Shown here: piece after piece, positions 33,313 to 39,869 of the stretch
Layout of the letters: the number at the start of each line of letters is the position of its first letter
Numbering within the stretch: the first letter of the stretch is position 1
Source of the DNA: 20CM-2-55-15 sp963738025
GTDB lineage: Bacteria; Acidobacteriota; Terriglobia; 20CM-2-55-15
Assembly (NCBI GenBank): GCA_963738025.1
Contig: CAVTWA010000051.1
Coordinates: 124,001-188,000, forward strand
Direction: 5' to 3'
DNA length: 64,000 nucleotides
Position numbers and translations under genes: made by a program
The notes under the pieces: generated by a model
Told to the model about the DNA's origin: nothing
Database searches by the model: none
Seen by the model: the letters and a program-made list of their open reading frames with translations, nothing else

Positions 33313-33941
33313 CCGGTTGCGAGCACGGGCTTCAGAAAGGACAGGACTGCGACGGCAGTTCCTGGAACCGCTGTTCCATTCTGCCTCGCCGGCAGAAAAC
33401 GCCATTGTGAGACGGCTTGCCGTGCAGCCGAGGTGAGCGTGGGGACATCGTGAATCACCTCCGTTTTCTGGACCCTCCCGCTCGCGTCAATCTGCATTTG
33501 TAGAATCACGCAACCTTCGGCAATCGATTGGATCGGATATCCGGGATCGACAATGGTCGTGGGCTGCGGCGGGGTGTTGGTTGCCGGCTCGGAAGGTACG
33601 TTGAACATATACGGGCGGTCAGCCAATACTGTCCTCGAACGGAATAAAATCGTGACGTTTATTGGTTGCGGCGCTTTGACGTTCTTTGTATCGAATGTCC
33701 ATTGCCGCACGGCGTCCAGCGCGGGTTCAACAAAGGGCGGTGCGCCTTGAGCCACCATAAGAGCCCCCGGGTCGCCCGTTGAATTGACCTCTGCGGAAAG
33801 GACGACCAGGCCGGTTTCGACGGTTTTGGCAGGGGGGCGCGGGTCCGCCGCAGTGGAAATGTGCAGCGTTCCAGGTTGATCCAGCAAAAAAAGAAGGGCG
33901 ATCACCGCCAGCGGAGCGTTCCAGGGCATTATGGCCTCCAT
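33309..33941 (-). CDS. TonB C-terminal domain protein
   Basis: A protein of up to 210 residues; MPWNAPLAVIALLFLLDQPG, four codons in, may be the real start. It has an N-terminal hydrophobic anchor followed by two TonB-like modules. The first contains PPFVEPALDAVRQWTFDTKN. The second is PGYPIQSIAEGCVILQMQID and ASGRVQKTEVIHDVPTLTSA, then QWRFLPARQNGTAVPG. Two-module TonB-domain proteins of this size are frequent in Acidobacteriota and need not energise receptors. The final codons run into a palindromic repeat that supplies the stop codon (GGA TAA). No ExbB/ExbD genes are adjacent. Confidence 0.75.
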   Translation of the reverse strand: MEAIMPWNAPLAVIALLFLLDQPGTLHISTAADPRPPAKTVETGLVVLSAEVNSTGDPGALMVAQGAPPFVEPALDAVRQWTFDTKNVKAPQPINVTILFRSRTVLADRPYMFNVPSEPATNTPPQPTTIVDPGYPIQSIAEGCVILQMQIDASGRVQKTEVIHDVPTLTSAARQAVSQWRFLPARQNGTAVPGTAVAVLSFLKPVLATG

Positions 33942-34044
33942 CCAGCCGCTCTACGAAGTTCTACGGGAGAGAAGAGCGGAATCGGGTGTTGCTCTCCTGA
34001 TTTAGACGACACAAAGGCACGAAGGCACAAAGGCACAGTATGAT

Positions 34045-34668
34045 GTGGCTGGAGAGAGCAAGATTTTGTTAGAGACTGCAACGGAATCCCTTTCACGGTG
34101 GCGGCTATTGCGGATCTGGACCGTCATCGGCGTGCAGTCCTTCGGCGGGGGCTCGGCGACGCTGTATCTCATTCGACGCGTTGCGGTCGACCGGTACGGA
34201 TGGCTGACCGATGAAGAGTTCACACGCTACTGGGGACTGTGTCAGATCGCGCCGGGCATCAATATTCTGGGCCTCGTGACCTTGATTGGCTGGCGGGTTG
34301 CCGGCGGAGTGGGCGTAGCGCTCGCGCTGGGCGGTTTGTTGCTGCCGAGTGCGGCGATCACGGTCGCGTTGACGGCGGTGTATGCCAGTATCCGGCAGGC
34401 TCCGCTGGTGCGGGCTGCGATTGCCGGCGTCGTGCCCGCGACGGTTGGTCTGGGGTTGCTTCTTGGGTTCACGATGGTGCGGCCCCTGCTAGCGGCAGCA
34501 CGGCGGGAAGGGCGCGCGAGCACAATCGTTTCCGGAGCGTTGCTCCTGGCAAGCATCATGGCGGCGGCGTTAAGCCATGCGCCGGTGCTCGCCATACTTT
34601 GGGGCGCCGGCGGTCTGTCGGCGTTGGCACAATGGCAACGCATGGCGCGTGAACGGGAGCGTCAATGA
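34045..34668 (+). CDS. chrA: Chromate transporter, N-terminal half (ChrA)
   Basis: A 207-residue membrane protein of the CHR family in its short, split form. Signature: IGVQSFGGGSATLYLIRRVA and DEEFTRYWGLCQIAPGINIL, with about five helices. It starts with GTG at 34045; no in-frame ATG is near, and a CACAAAGGCACGAAGGCAC repeat lies just upstream. Its stop overlaps the next gene (ATGA), which encodes the second half, as in short-chain CHR pairs that work together. CHR proteins export chromate or take up/exchange sulfate-like anions; whether this pair confers resistance is not known. Confidence 0.88.
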   Translation: MAGESKILLETATESLSRWRLLRIWTVIGVQSFGGGSATLYLIRRVAVDRYGWLTDEEFTRYWGLCQIAPGINILGLVTLIGWRVAGGVGVALALGGLLLPSAAITVALTAVYASIRQAPLVRAAIAGVVPATVGLGLLLGFTMVRPLLAAARREGRASTIVSGALLLASIMAAALSHAPVLAILWGAGGLSALAQWQRMARERERQ

Positions 34669-35198
34669 ATCCGCTGGCGCTCTTCTGGATCATGTTCAAG
34701 GCTGCGATGCTTTCCACCACCGGCACCGGCAATCTGCCGATCGTTCACCAGGATCTTCTGAGCCGCGGCTGGGCAACGGACCGCCAGTTCGCCGAATCCC
34801 TGGCTATCGGACAGATCAGTCCCGGTCCAACCGGATTGTGGGTGATCAGCCTGGGATACCTCGTCGGCGGAATACGCGGCGCCGCGGTGACTCTGATCGC
34901 GATCGTGCTGCCGCCGCTGGTTGTCCTGGTGCTGGTACATGGCTTCTATCGCCGTTGGGGAGGACATCCCGCGACTCAAGGCTTTGTGCGCGGGCTGGGC
35001 CTGGCGGTTTGCGGAATTTTCACAGTCGTGCTTGCCGGAATCATGAAGAGCGCCGGCTTTACCTCCACCAATTTCCTCATCATGCTTGGGGCGATAGGGC
35101 TGGGTGCAACGCGGCGCGTCCCTGTGGTGCTCGTGCTGGTGCTGGCGGCTCTTATGGGCATTTTAATCAGCCACGGCTTGAACGGATTCAACGGATAA
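34665..35198 (+). CDS. chrA: Chromate transporter, C-terminal half (ChrA)
   Basis: A 177-residue partner of the preceding gene, with the CHR signature in its own N-terminus: FKAAMLSTTGTGNLPIVHQD and SLAIGQISPGPTGLWVISLG, then four to five helices. The last ten residues (ISHGLNGFNG) are encoded by half of an ATAAGCCAC-type repeat, whose TAA gives the stop, so the native C-terminus has been replaced or extended. The two proteins probably insert in opposite topology and form one unit. An exported DUF4136 gene follows 24 bases later. Confidence 0.86.
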   Translation: MNPLALFWIMFKAAMLSTTGTGNLPIVHQDLLSRGWATDRQFAESLAIGQISPGPTGLWVISLGYLVGGIRGAAVTLIAIVLPPLVVLVLVHGFYRRWGGHPATQGFVRGLGLAVCGIFTVVLAGIMKSAGFTSTNFLIMLGAIGLGATRRVPVVLVLVLAALMGILISHGLNGFNG

Positions 35199-35199
35199 G
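35166..35199. repeat. ATAAGCCAC-family half element
   Basis: ATCAGCCACGGCTTGAACGG followed by ATTCAACGGATAAG: one arm of the family seen at 33.3, 37.2, 42.7, 54.6 and 58.3 kb, with the 9-nt period kept but no facing arm. It overlaps the last codons and stop of the second chromate transporter gene. Confidence 0.6.
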
Positions 35200-35222
35200 G
35201 CGCTCGTGGTAGATTGGCGAGC

Positions 35223-35723
35223 ATGAAAGTACTCCTCTTTATATTGCTTGTCGCCGGCACTGCGTCTGCTCAGAAGGTCACGGTTGAATTTGACGAGGCC
35301 GCCAATTTTTCCAGGTACAAGACGTTTTCAATCCGCGAGGGCCAATTGAACAGCAAAGATCCGGCGCTGAACAGTGACCTCATCCGGAAGCGGATCGCGG
35401 CGGATATCGAGCGCGACCTGACGGCGAGGGGCCTGACAATGGTCTCCGAACGTGCCGATCTCAACGTGCAATACCGGCTCGGTTCCGCGCGCAAAACGGA
35501 GGTCGAGAGGTATCCGGCCGGATGGCGTGGTCTGGGCACGCGTGTTGTCAAGGTGCCCTATACCGAGGGAAGCCTCGTGATTGATCTTCGTGACGCCAGT
35601 ATGCGGACGCTGGTCTGGCGCGCTATCGCGCGAGAAGATAAAAGCGACGCAAGCAAGATCGAAAGCAAACTCGACGACATGGTCAAGAAGTCGTTGGAAA
35701 AATATCCGCCCAAGCAGAAGTAA
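35223..35723 (+). CDS. DUF4136 exported protein
   Basis: A 166-residue protein starting MKVLLFILLVAGTASAQK, a short signal peptide (AXA site). The DUF4136 pattern follows: VTVEFDEAANFSRYKTFSIR, IAADIERDLTARGLTMVSER, ADLNVQYRLG, and a strand-rich SLVIDLRDASMRTLVWRAIA block before a Lys-rich end (KKSLEKYPPKQK). There is no lipobox Cys, although many relatives are lipoproteins. It lies 24 bases after the chromate transporter pair and 27 bases before the MmgE/PrpD gene, so all may be cotranscribed. Role unknown. Confidence 0.85.
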   Translation: MKVLLFILLVAGTASAQKVTVEFDEAANFSRYKTFSIREGQLNSKDPALNSDLIRKRIAADIERDLTARGLTMVSERADLNVQYRLGSARKTEVERYPAGWRGLGTRVVKVPYTEGSLVIDLRDASMRTLVWRAIAREDKSDASKIESKLDDMVKKSLEKYPPKQK

Positions 35724-35750
35724 ACGGGAACAACCACAAGAGGCATATTC

Positions 35751-37433
35751 ATGTTCACGCGCCGGCAGTTTTTCGATAAGACGGGAAAAGTCACAGGGGG
35801 TGCCATTGCGTTAGGTATGCTGCAGGGCTCGGAATTGAGCTCGCAGACGACAGCGCCTGCGCCAGTCGCCATTGCATCACCGATGCCGGAGATTTCCAAC
35901 TTCGTCGCGAATCTACGCTATGACGCGATACCTCCAAAGGCGTTGGAGACGGCGAAAGTCGCGATGCTGGACTGTCTGGGCGTTGCGCTGGCGGGTTCCC
36001 GCGAAGAGAGCGCCCGGATTACAGGCCGGCTTGTACGTGAGGAAGCTGCGAAAGAGGAGTCTGTGGTCTACGGTCAGAAGTTCAAGTCGTCTGCGATACA
36101 GGCGGCTTTTGCAAACGGCACCGCCGCGCACGCCCACGATTTCGATCACAGTTTCATTGCCGGCGGTCAACCCACATCGCCGATCATCCCGGCTGTCTTT
36201 TCGCTTGGCGACGCCCTTGGCGCCAGTGGCAAGCAGATTCTGGAAGCGTATATTGCCGGGTTTGAAGTTGCGGCGGCGTTAATCTTTGCGGTGCAGGGAG
36301 CGGGCGGCGCCGGCTGGCATGCAAACGGAACCATCGGTTCGTTCGGCGCTTCGGCCGCGTGCGCCAGACTTCTGGGGTTGAAGGAGCCTGAGATCCGGAT
36401 GGCTCTTGCGATCACGGCTTCGATGGCGAGCGGAGTGACTTCCAATTTCGGCACAATGACCAAGCCGTTGCACGTCGGCCAGGCTGCGCGAAACGGTGTG
36501 TTGGCGGCCCGGCTGGCGAAATCCGGCTTTACGGCGAATCCGCAGACGCTGGAAGTCCGCAATGGCTTTTTCGATTGTTACTATCCTGGCGGCAAACCAA
36601 ATCGCGCCCCCATTGACGATCTCGGACGCATGTATGCGCTGGAGAGATACGGTGTCCGCTTCAAGCCGTATCCCTGCGGCGGGCTCACCCACACGGCAAT
36701 TTATGCAACGATCCGGCTTCGCAACGAGCGTGAGATTTCCCCTGCACTCGTCGAGCACATCGATGTCGAGGTGCCGGCCGATACGGCGGCGCCGCTGGTG
36801 TACCGCGTTCCAAAGACGGGGCTCGAAGGCAAATTCTCGATGCCGTACCTGATCGCACGAGCTCTGATCGATGGAAAAATCATGCTCGAAACGTTTACCG
36901 ATGAAGCGGTTCGTAATCAGGATGTCCTGCAGTTGCTGGACAAGGTGGAGATGAAAGTCGATCCGAAGCTTCAGGCGGGATCGGATGGCAGCCGGCCAGC
37001 TAGTGTCACCGTTCGACTCCGGGACGGACAAACGCGGTCGCTTCAAGAGAAGTTCCCGAAGGGCAGTCCACAGGTTCCCATGACTCAGGATGAACTGCTG
37101 GCGAAATTTCGCGCCTGCGCACGGGGCGTGCTCAGTCCTGCGGCCGCCGATCGCGCGATCGGCTATATCGGCAAACTCGAGACAATGGAGAACGTGCGGC
37201 CGTTGACGAAGATTCTCGCAGGGGATAAGCCACGAATTAACGAATTTAACGAATTAGGTTCGTTAAATTCGTTAAATTCGTGGCTTATTCGTCCCCTTAG
37301 GGAAGCGCAAACACGAAAACACTGGCGGTGGCGCCAGGTTTCAATTCCGGGGCGACTCGAAGTGACGAATTGGCCACGAGTGAAGGGCCTGTGGTCACAG
37401 CAACGTACTGCTTGCCGCCGACGGAAAACGTGA
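35751..37433 (+). CDS. MmgE/PrpD-family protein with Tat-like leader and repeat-encoded tail
   Basis: A 560-residue product. The N-terminus TRRQFFDKTGKVTGGAIALG looks like a twin-arginine leader, unusual for this normally cytosolic family (2-methylcitrate dehydratase, iminodisuccinate epimerase). The core has typical blocks: AMLDCLGVALAGSREES, FANGTAAHAHDFDHSF, GWHANGTIGSFGASAACARL, TKPLHVGQAARNGVLAARLA, KPYPCGGLTHTAIYA. The family domain ends near residue 491 (LTKILAG). From there the frame reads through an ATAAGCCAC palindrome (DKPRINEFNELGSLNSLNSW) and on for 40 more codons antisense to the PQQ dehydrogenase gene. I infer that insertion of the palindrome in a frame without its TAA removed the original stop. 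Confidence 0.85.
   Translation: MFTRRQFFDKTGKVTGGAIALGMLQGSELSSQTTAPAPVAIASPMPEISNFVANLRYDAIPPKALETAKVAMLDCLGVALAGSREESARITGRLVREEAAKEESVVYGQKFKSSAIQAAFANGTAAHAHDFDHSFIAGGQPTSPIIPAVFSLGDALGASGKQILEAYIAGFEVAAALIFAVQGAGGAGWHANGTIGSFGASAACARLLGLKEPEIRMALAITASMASGVTSNFGTMTKPLHVGQAARNGVLAARLAKSGFTANPQTLEVRNGFFDCYYPGGKPNRAPIDDLGRMYALERYGVRFKPYPCGGLTHTAIYATIRLRNEREISPALVEHIDVEVPADTAAPLVYRVPKTGLEGKFSMPYLIARALIDGKIMLETFTDEAVRNQDVLQLLDKVEMKVDPKLQAGSDGSRPASVTVRLRDGQTRSLQEKFPKGSPQVPMTQDELLAKFRACARGVLSPAAADRAIGYIGKLETMENVRPLTKILAGDKPRINEFNELGSLNSLNSWLIRPLREAQTRKHWRWRQVSIPGRLEVTNWPRVKGLWSQQRTACRRRKT
37225..37288. repeat. ATAAGCCAC palindrome, copy 2
   Basis: Left arm ATAAGCCACGAATTAACGAA, right arm ending TTCGTTAAATTCGTGGCTTAT, with a short AGG-centred loop. 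The GGGG/CCCC flanks (37221 and 37295) extend the symmetry. It lies between, and overlaps the frame of, the convergent MmgE/PrpD and PQQ dehydrogenase genes, ending nine bases from the latter's stop. Confidence 0.85.
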
Positions 37434-39033
37434 CCGGATAGCCGCTGACGGGCGCACCGAGGTTCATCTCCCAGAGCGTTTTGCCGGTCTTGTCGTCGTA
37501 GGCGCGGAAGCGGCCGTTGACGTCGCCACCGAAAATCAGACCGCCACCGGTCGCAACCAGGGACATGGCGCCTGCGCGTTCCTCGTGCTTCCATGTGGTC
37601 TGTCCGGTTTCCGCGGATATCGCCCAGACGGCGCCGACCTTTTCAGCACCCGGCGCAATCGAGTACTGCATTGTCAGGCCATAGACCTTGGACGGGTCCC
37701 GCTGATCTGTCGTCGTCGTTGCGGTCATGCACATATTCTGCATCGGCATGTACATCGTATTGGTCAGTGGACTGTAGGCGCCCGCCGGCCAATTCTTGCC
37801 TCCATTGCTGCCGGGACAGACGAGATGACTTTCATTCAGACGGCTGAACGTTACTTCTCCATTAACCGTTACGGCGCCAGTAGCACCGTCGATGTTGGTG
37901 ACGACGTTTTGATAGACCGTCGGACGGGCCCAGAGGAATTCACCCGTTTTGCGGTCCAGGGTATAGACGATGCCGGTCTTTCCCGGAATTCCGGTAATCA
38001 CCTTGCGGCGCTCGCCGGGCTTGAGCTTGGGATTGATCCATAAAACGTCGCGTGGATTCGGCGTTACCGCGGTATCCACGAGCAGGCGTTCGAACGGGTG
38101 ATCCATGTCCCAGTGATCGACGATGTGCTGGTAATACCAGACGATCTTTCCAGTGTCGGCATTCAACGCCAGCGTTGAATTGTGGTAGAGGTGCTTATTG
38201 TCATTGCCGCCCAGAATAAATTTCGGAGCAGGTATCGTTACCGACGTTCCCACGTAAATCAGATTCAATTCGGGATCATAGCTGGGGACCATCCAGGTTC
38301 CGACGTGCCAGCGCTGATCGAACGGAACGCCGCCCCAGGTTTCGTCGCCGGGTTCACCGGGGCGCGGTATCGTGTGCGTACGCCAGAGTTCTTTTCCCGT
38401 TTTCGCATCGTGCGCCGTGATGACGCAGCCGTCGTAGCCGGCGCCGGGTTGGCACTGCCGGCCGGAAATGACCTTGCCGTTGGCAATGATCGGTCCGGAG
38501 CTGGCATTGGCGGGCTTTGAGGGATCGAGGATCTGTGTTTCCCAGCTGAGCTTTCCCGTTTGCGCATCGAGGGCGATCAAATAGTTATCGGACGTCGTGT
38601 GGATGATATTCGTGCCGTAGATCGCGATGTTTCTCTTTGTCGCGCGGCGGCCGGGATTCGCGAGCGTCCGCTGGTATTCCCAGATCAAATCGCCGCTTTT
38701 CGCGTCGAGCGCCTGAATGTAATCGCCGGGGTTGGGAATGTACATCACACCGTCGTATACCAGTGGCGTGGCTTCCTGCGACGTGCCCGGACCGAGACCG
38801 CGTGTCCAGACCACGCGAAGTTGCCCAACGTTGTTGCGATTGATCTGGGTGAGCGGACTGTAGCCCCAGCTGTCCAGAGTGCGACGCCACATCATCCAGT
38901 TGGCCGGGTCAGGATTCTGCAGCATCGCATCCGTGACCGGAACGAACTTGCGGGTGTTTTGCTGCGCGCGCATGCTGGCGGTTTCCATCAGCATCAGCGC
39001 GGCCAGTGCGATCATTGCGGGTAATCGCTTCAT
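37297..39033 (-). CDS. PQQ-dependent dehydrogenase (quinoprotein, 8-bladed propeller)
   Basis: A 578-residue periplasmic quinoprotein; the start MKRLPAMIALAALMLMETAS has GGAG at good spacing. After the signal peptide the propeller repeats are visible as W-motifs: LDAKSGDLIWEYQR, LDAQTGKLSWETQI, HDAKTGKELWRTHT, LNADTGKIVWYYQH, LDRKTGEFLWARPT, ISAETGQTTWKHEE, YDDKTGKTLWEMNL. WGGVPFDQRWHVG and VDHWDMDHPFE match PQQ and metal-binding regions of alcohol or glucose dehydrogenase types. No C-terminal cytochrome domain is fused. It oxidises an alcohol or sugar and passes electrons to an unseen acceptor. It is convergent with MmgE/PrpD, with 137 bases of overlap caused by the read-through there. Confidence 0.9.
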   Translation of the reverse strand: MKRLPAMIALAALMLMETASMRAQQNTRKFVPVTDAMLQNPDPANWMMWRRTLDSWGYSPLTQINRNNVGQLRVVWTRGLGPGTSQEATPLVYDGVMYIPNPGDYIQALDAKSGDLIWEYQRTLANPGRRATKRNIAIYGTNIIHTTSDNYLIALDAQTGKLSWETQILDPSKPANASSGPIIANGKVISGRQCQPGAGYDGCVITAHDAKTGKELWRTHTIPRPGEPGDETWGGVPFDQRWHVGTWMVPSYDPELNLIYVGTSVTIPAPKFILGGNDNKHLYHNSTLALNADTGKIVWYYQHIVDHWDMDHPFERLLVDTAVTPNPRDVLWINPKLKPGERRKVITGIPGKTGIVYTLDRKTGEFLWARPTVYQNVVTNIDGATGAVTVNGEVTFSRLNESHLVCPGSNGGKNWPAGAYSPLTNTMYMPMQNMCMTATTTTDQRDPSKVYGLTMQYSIAPGAEKVGAVWAISAETGQTTWKHEERAGAMSLVATGGGLIFGGDVNGRFRAYDDKTGKTLWEMNLGAPVSGYPVTFSVGGKQYVAVTTGPSLVANSSLRVAPELKPGATASVFVFALP

Positions 39034-39090
39034 TGTTTTCTCCTGTGAGCAGGTGAATGATGGCACCGAAAGAGGAATTGTTCAAATGTG

Positions 39091-39326
39091 AAGCAGCATT
39101 GTAGAAGGCGCGGTCTATGACCATACGTGTCCAAGACAGAATGGACGGGGAGCCGCAAAGTGGCGCCTGTAAAGGTTTGAATGTAGTGGATGCAATGTAA
39201 ACCTGGTGTGGCTGTAACGCTGGTGGCACTCAGTCCCCGCCTTACTAAGGCGGGGACTGTGGTCATCGCTAGATCGGTTTCTATCTTGGACAGCTGTGGT
39301 CTATGACCGCGCCTACAATGCTGCTT
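39091..39326. mobile_element. MITE-like element, copy F (best preserved)
   Basis: A 236-bp palindromic element between the PQQ dehydrogenase and DinB genes. Left end GGCGCGGTCTATGACC, ATACGTGTCCAAGACAG; right end TCTATCTTGGACAGCTGTGG then TCTATGACCGCGCC: terminal inverted repeats of about 35 bp with mismatches. Outside these is a further perfect 13-bp inverted pair AAGCAGCATTGTA/TACAATGCTGCTT not seen in other copies. Centre: CCGCCTTACTAAGGCGG near 39237-39253. No ORF for a transposase, so it is non-autonomous if mobile. Confidence 0.8.
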
Positions 39327-39357
39327 TGTCTTATACTCAGCTGGAGGAAACACACCT

Positions 39358-39867
39358 TTGCCTGAAGTTTGGTTACGAGGCCCGCTGCCGGACGTCCCGG
39401 CGCTTTTGCAACCGGTTGCTCATGCGTTGCTGCAGGTGCGCGAGGAAGTTGTCGCCGAGATGGCGGGCTTTCGGGAAGAATTGCTGTGGGAGCGGCCGGG
39501 CGGAGTTGCGTCCGTCGGATTCCATTTGCAGCATCTGGCTGGTGTGCTCGACCGGCTGTTGACGTATGCGCAGGGCCGGACATTAAGCGAAGGGCAAGCA
39601 CAGACGCTCGGCGCAGAAGGGGTACCCGACATGGGGATCCGTTCAAGCGCCCTGGTGACTGCCTTCGAGCGCCAGGTCGATCGCGCTCTCGAACAGCTTC
39701 GCACGACGGATGAACGGATCTTGACCGAATATCGGGGCGTCGGCCGCGCACAGCTTCCTTCAACAGTTCTGGGTCTTCTGGTGCACGCGGCCGAGCACAC
39801 GCAACGCCACGTCGGACAATTACTCGTCACGGTTCGGGTGCAGCGTTACGCTGATTCGACTAAGTAA
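39358..39867 (+). CDS. DinB-family protein
   Basis: A 169-residue four-helix-bundle protein starting with TTG, preceded by GGAGG nine bases upstream; no good ATG is present. The DinB metal-binding histidines are in SVGFHLQHLAGVLDRLL and LLVHAAEHTQRHVGQLLV. Other blocks: HALLQVREEVVAEM and ELLWERPGGVA. DinB/YfiT proteins include thiol transferases and metal-dependent hydrolases; many have no known role. It lies just downstream of a MITE-like element and is convergent with lon, two bases apart. Confidence 0.8.
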   Translation: MPEVWLRGPLPDVPALLQPVAHALLQVREEVVAEMAGFREELLWERPGGVASVGFHLQHLAGVLDRLLTYAQGRTLSEGQAQTLGAEGVPDMGIRSSALVTAFERQVDRALEQLRTTDERILTEYRGVGRAQLPSTVLGLLVHAAEHTQRHVGQLLVTVRVQRYADSTK

Positions 39868-39869
39868 CG

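Noticed and set aside
34013..34040. Tandem CACAAAGGCAC repeats as an iteron origin or regulator site for the chromate transporter
   Set aside because: The same motif appears at several other gene edges in the window and matches the dispersed TTAGCCAC family, so a specific regulatory or replication role is unlikely.
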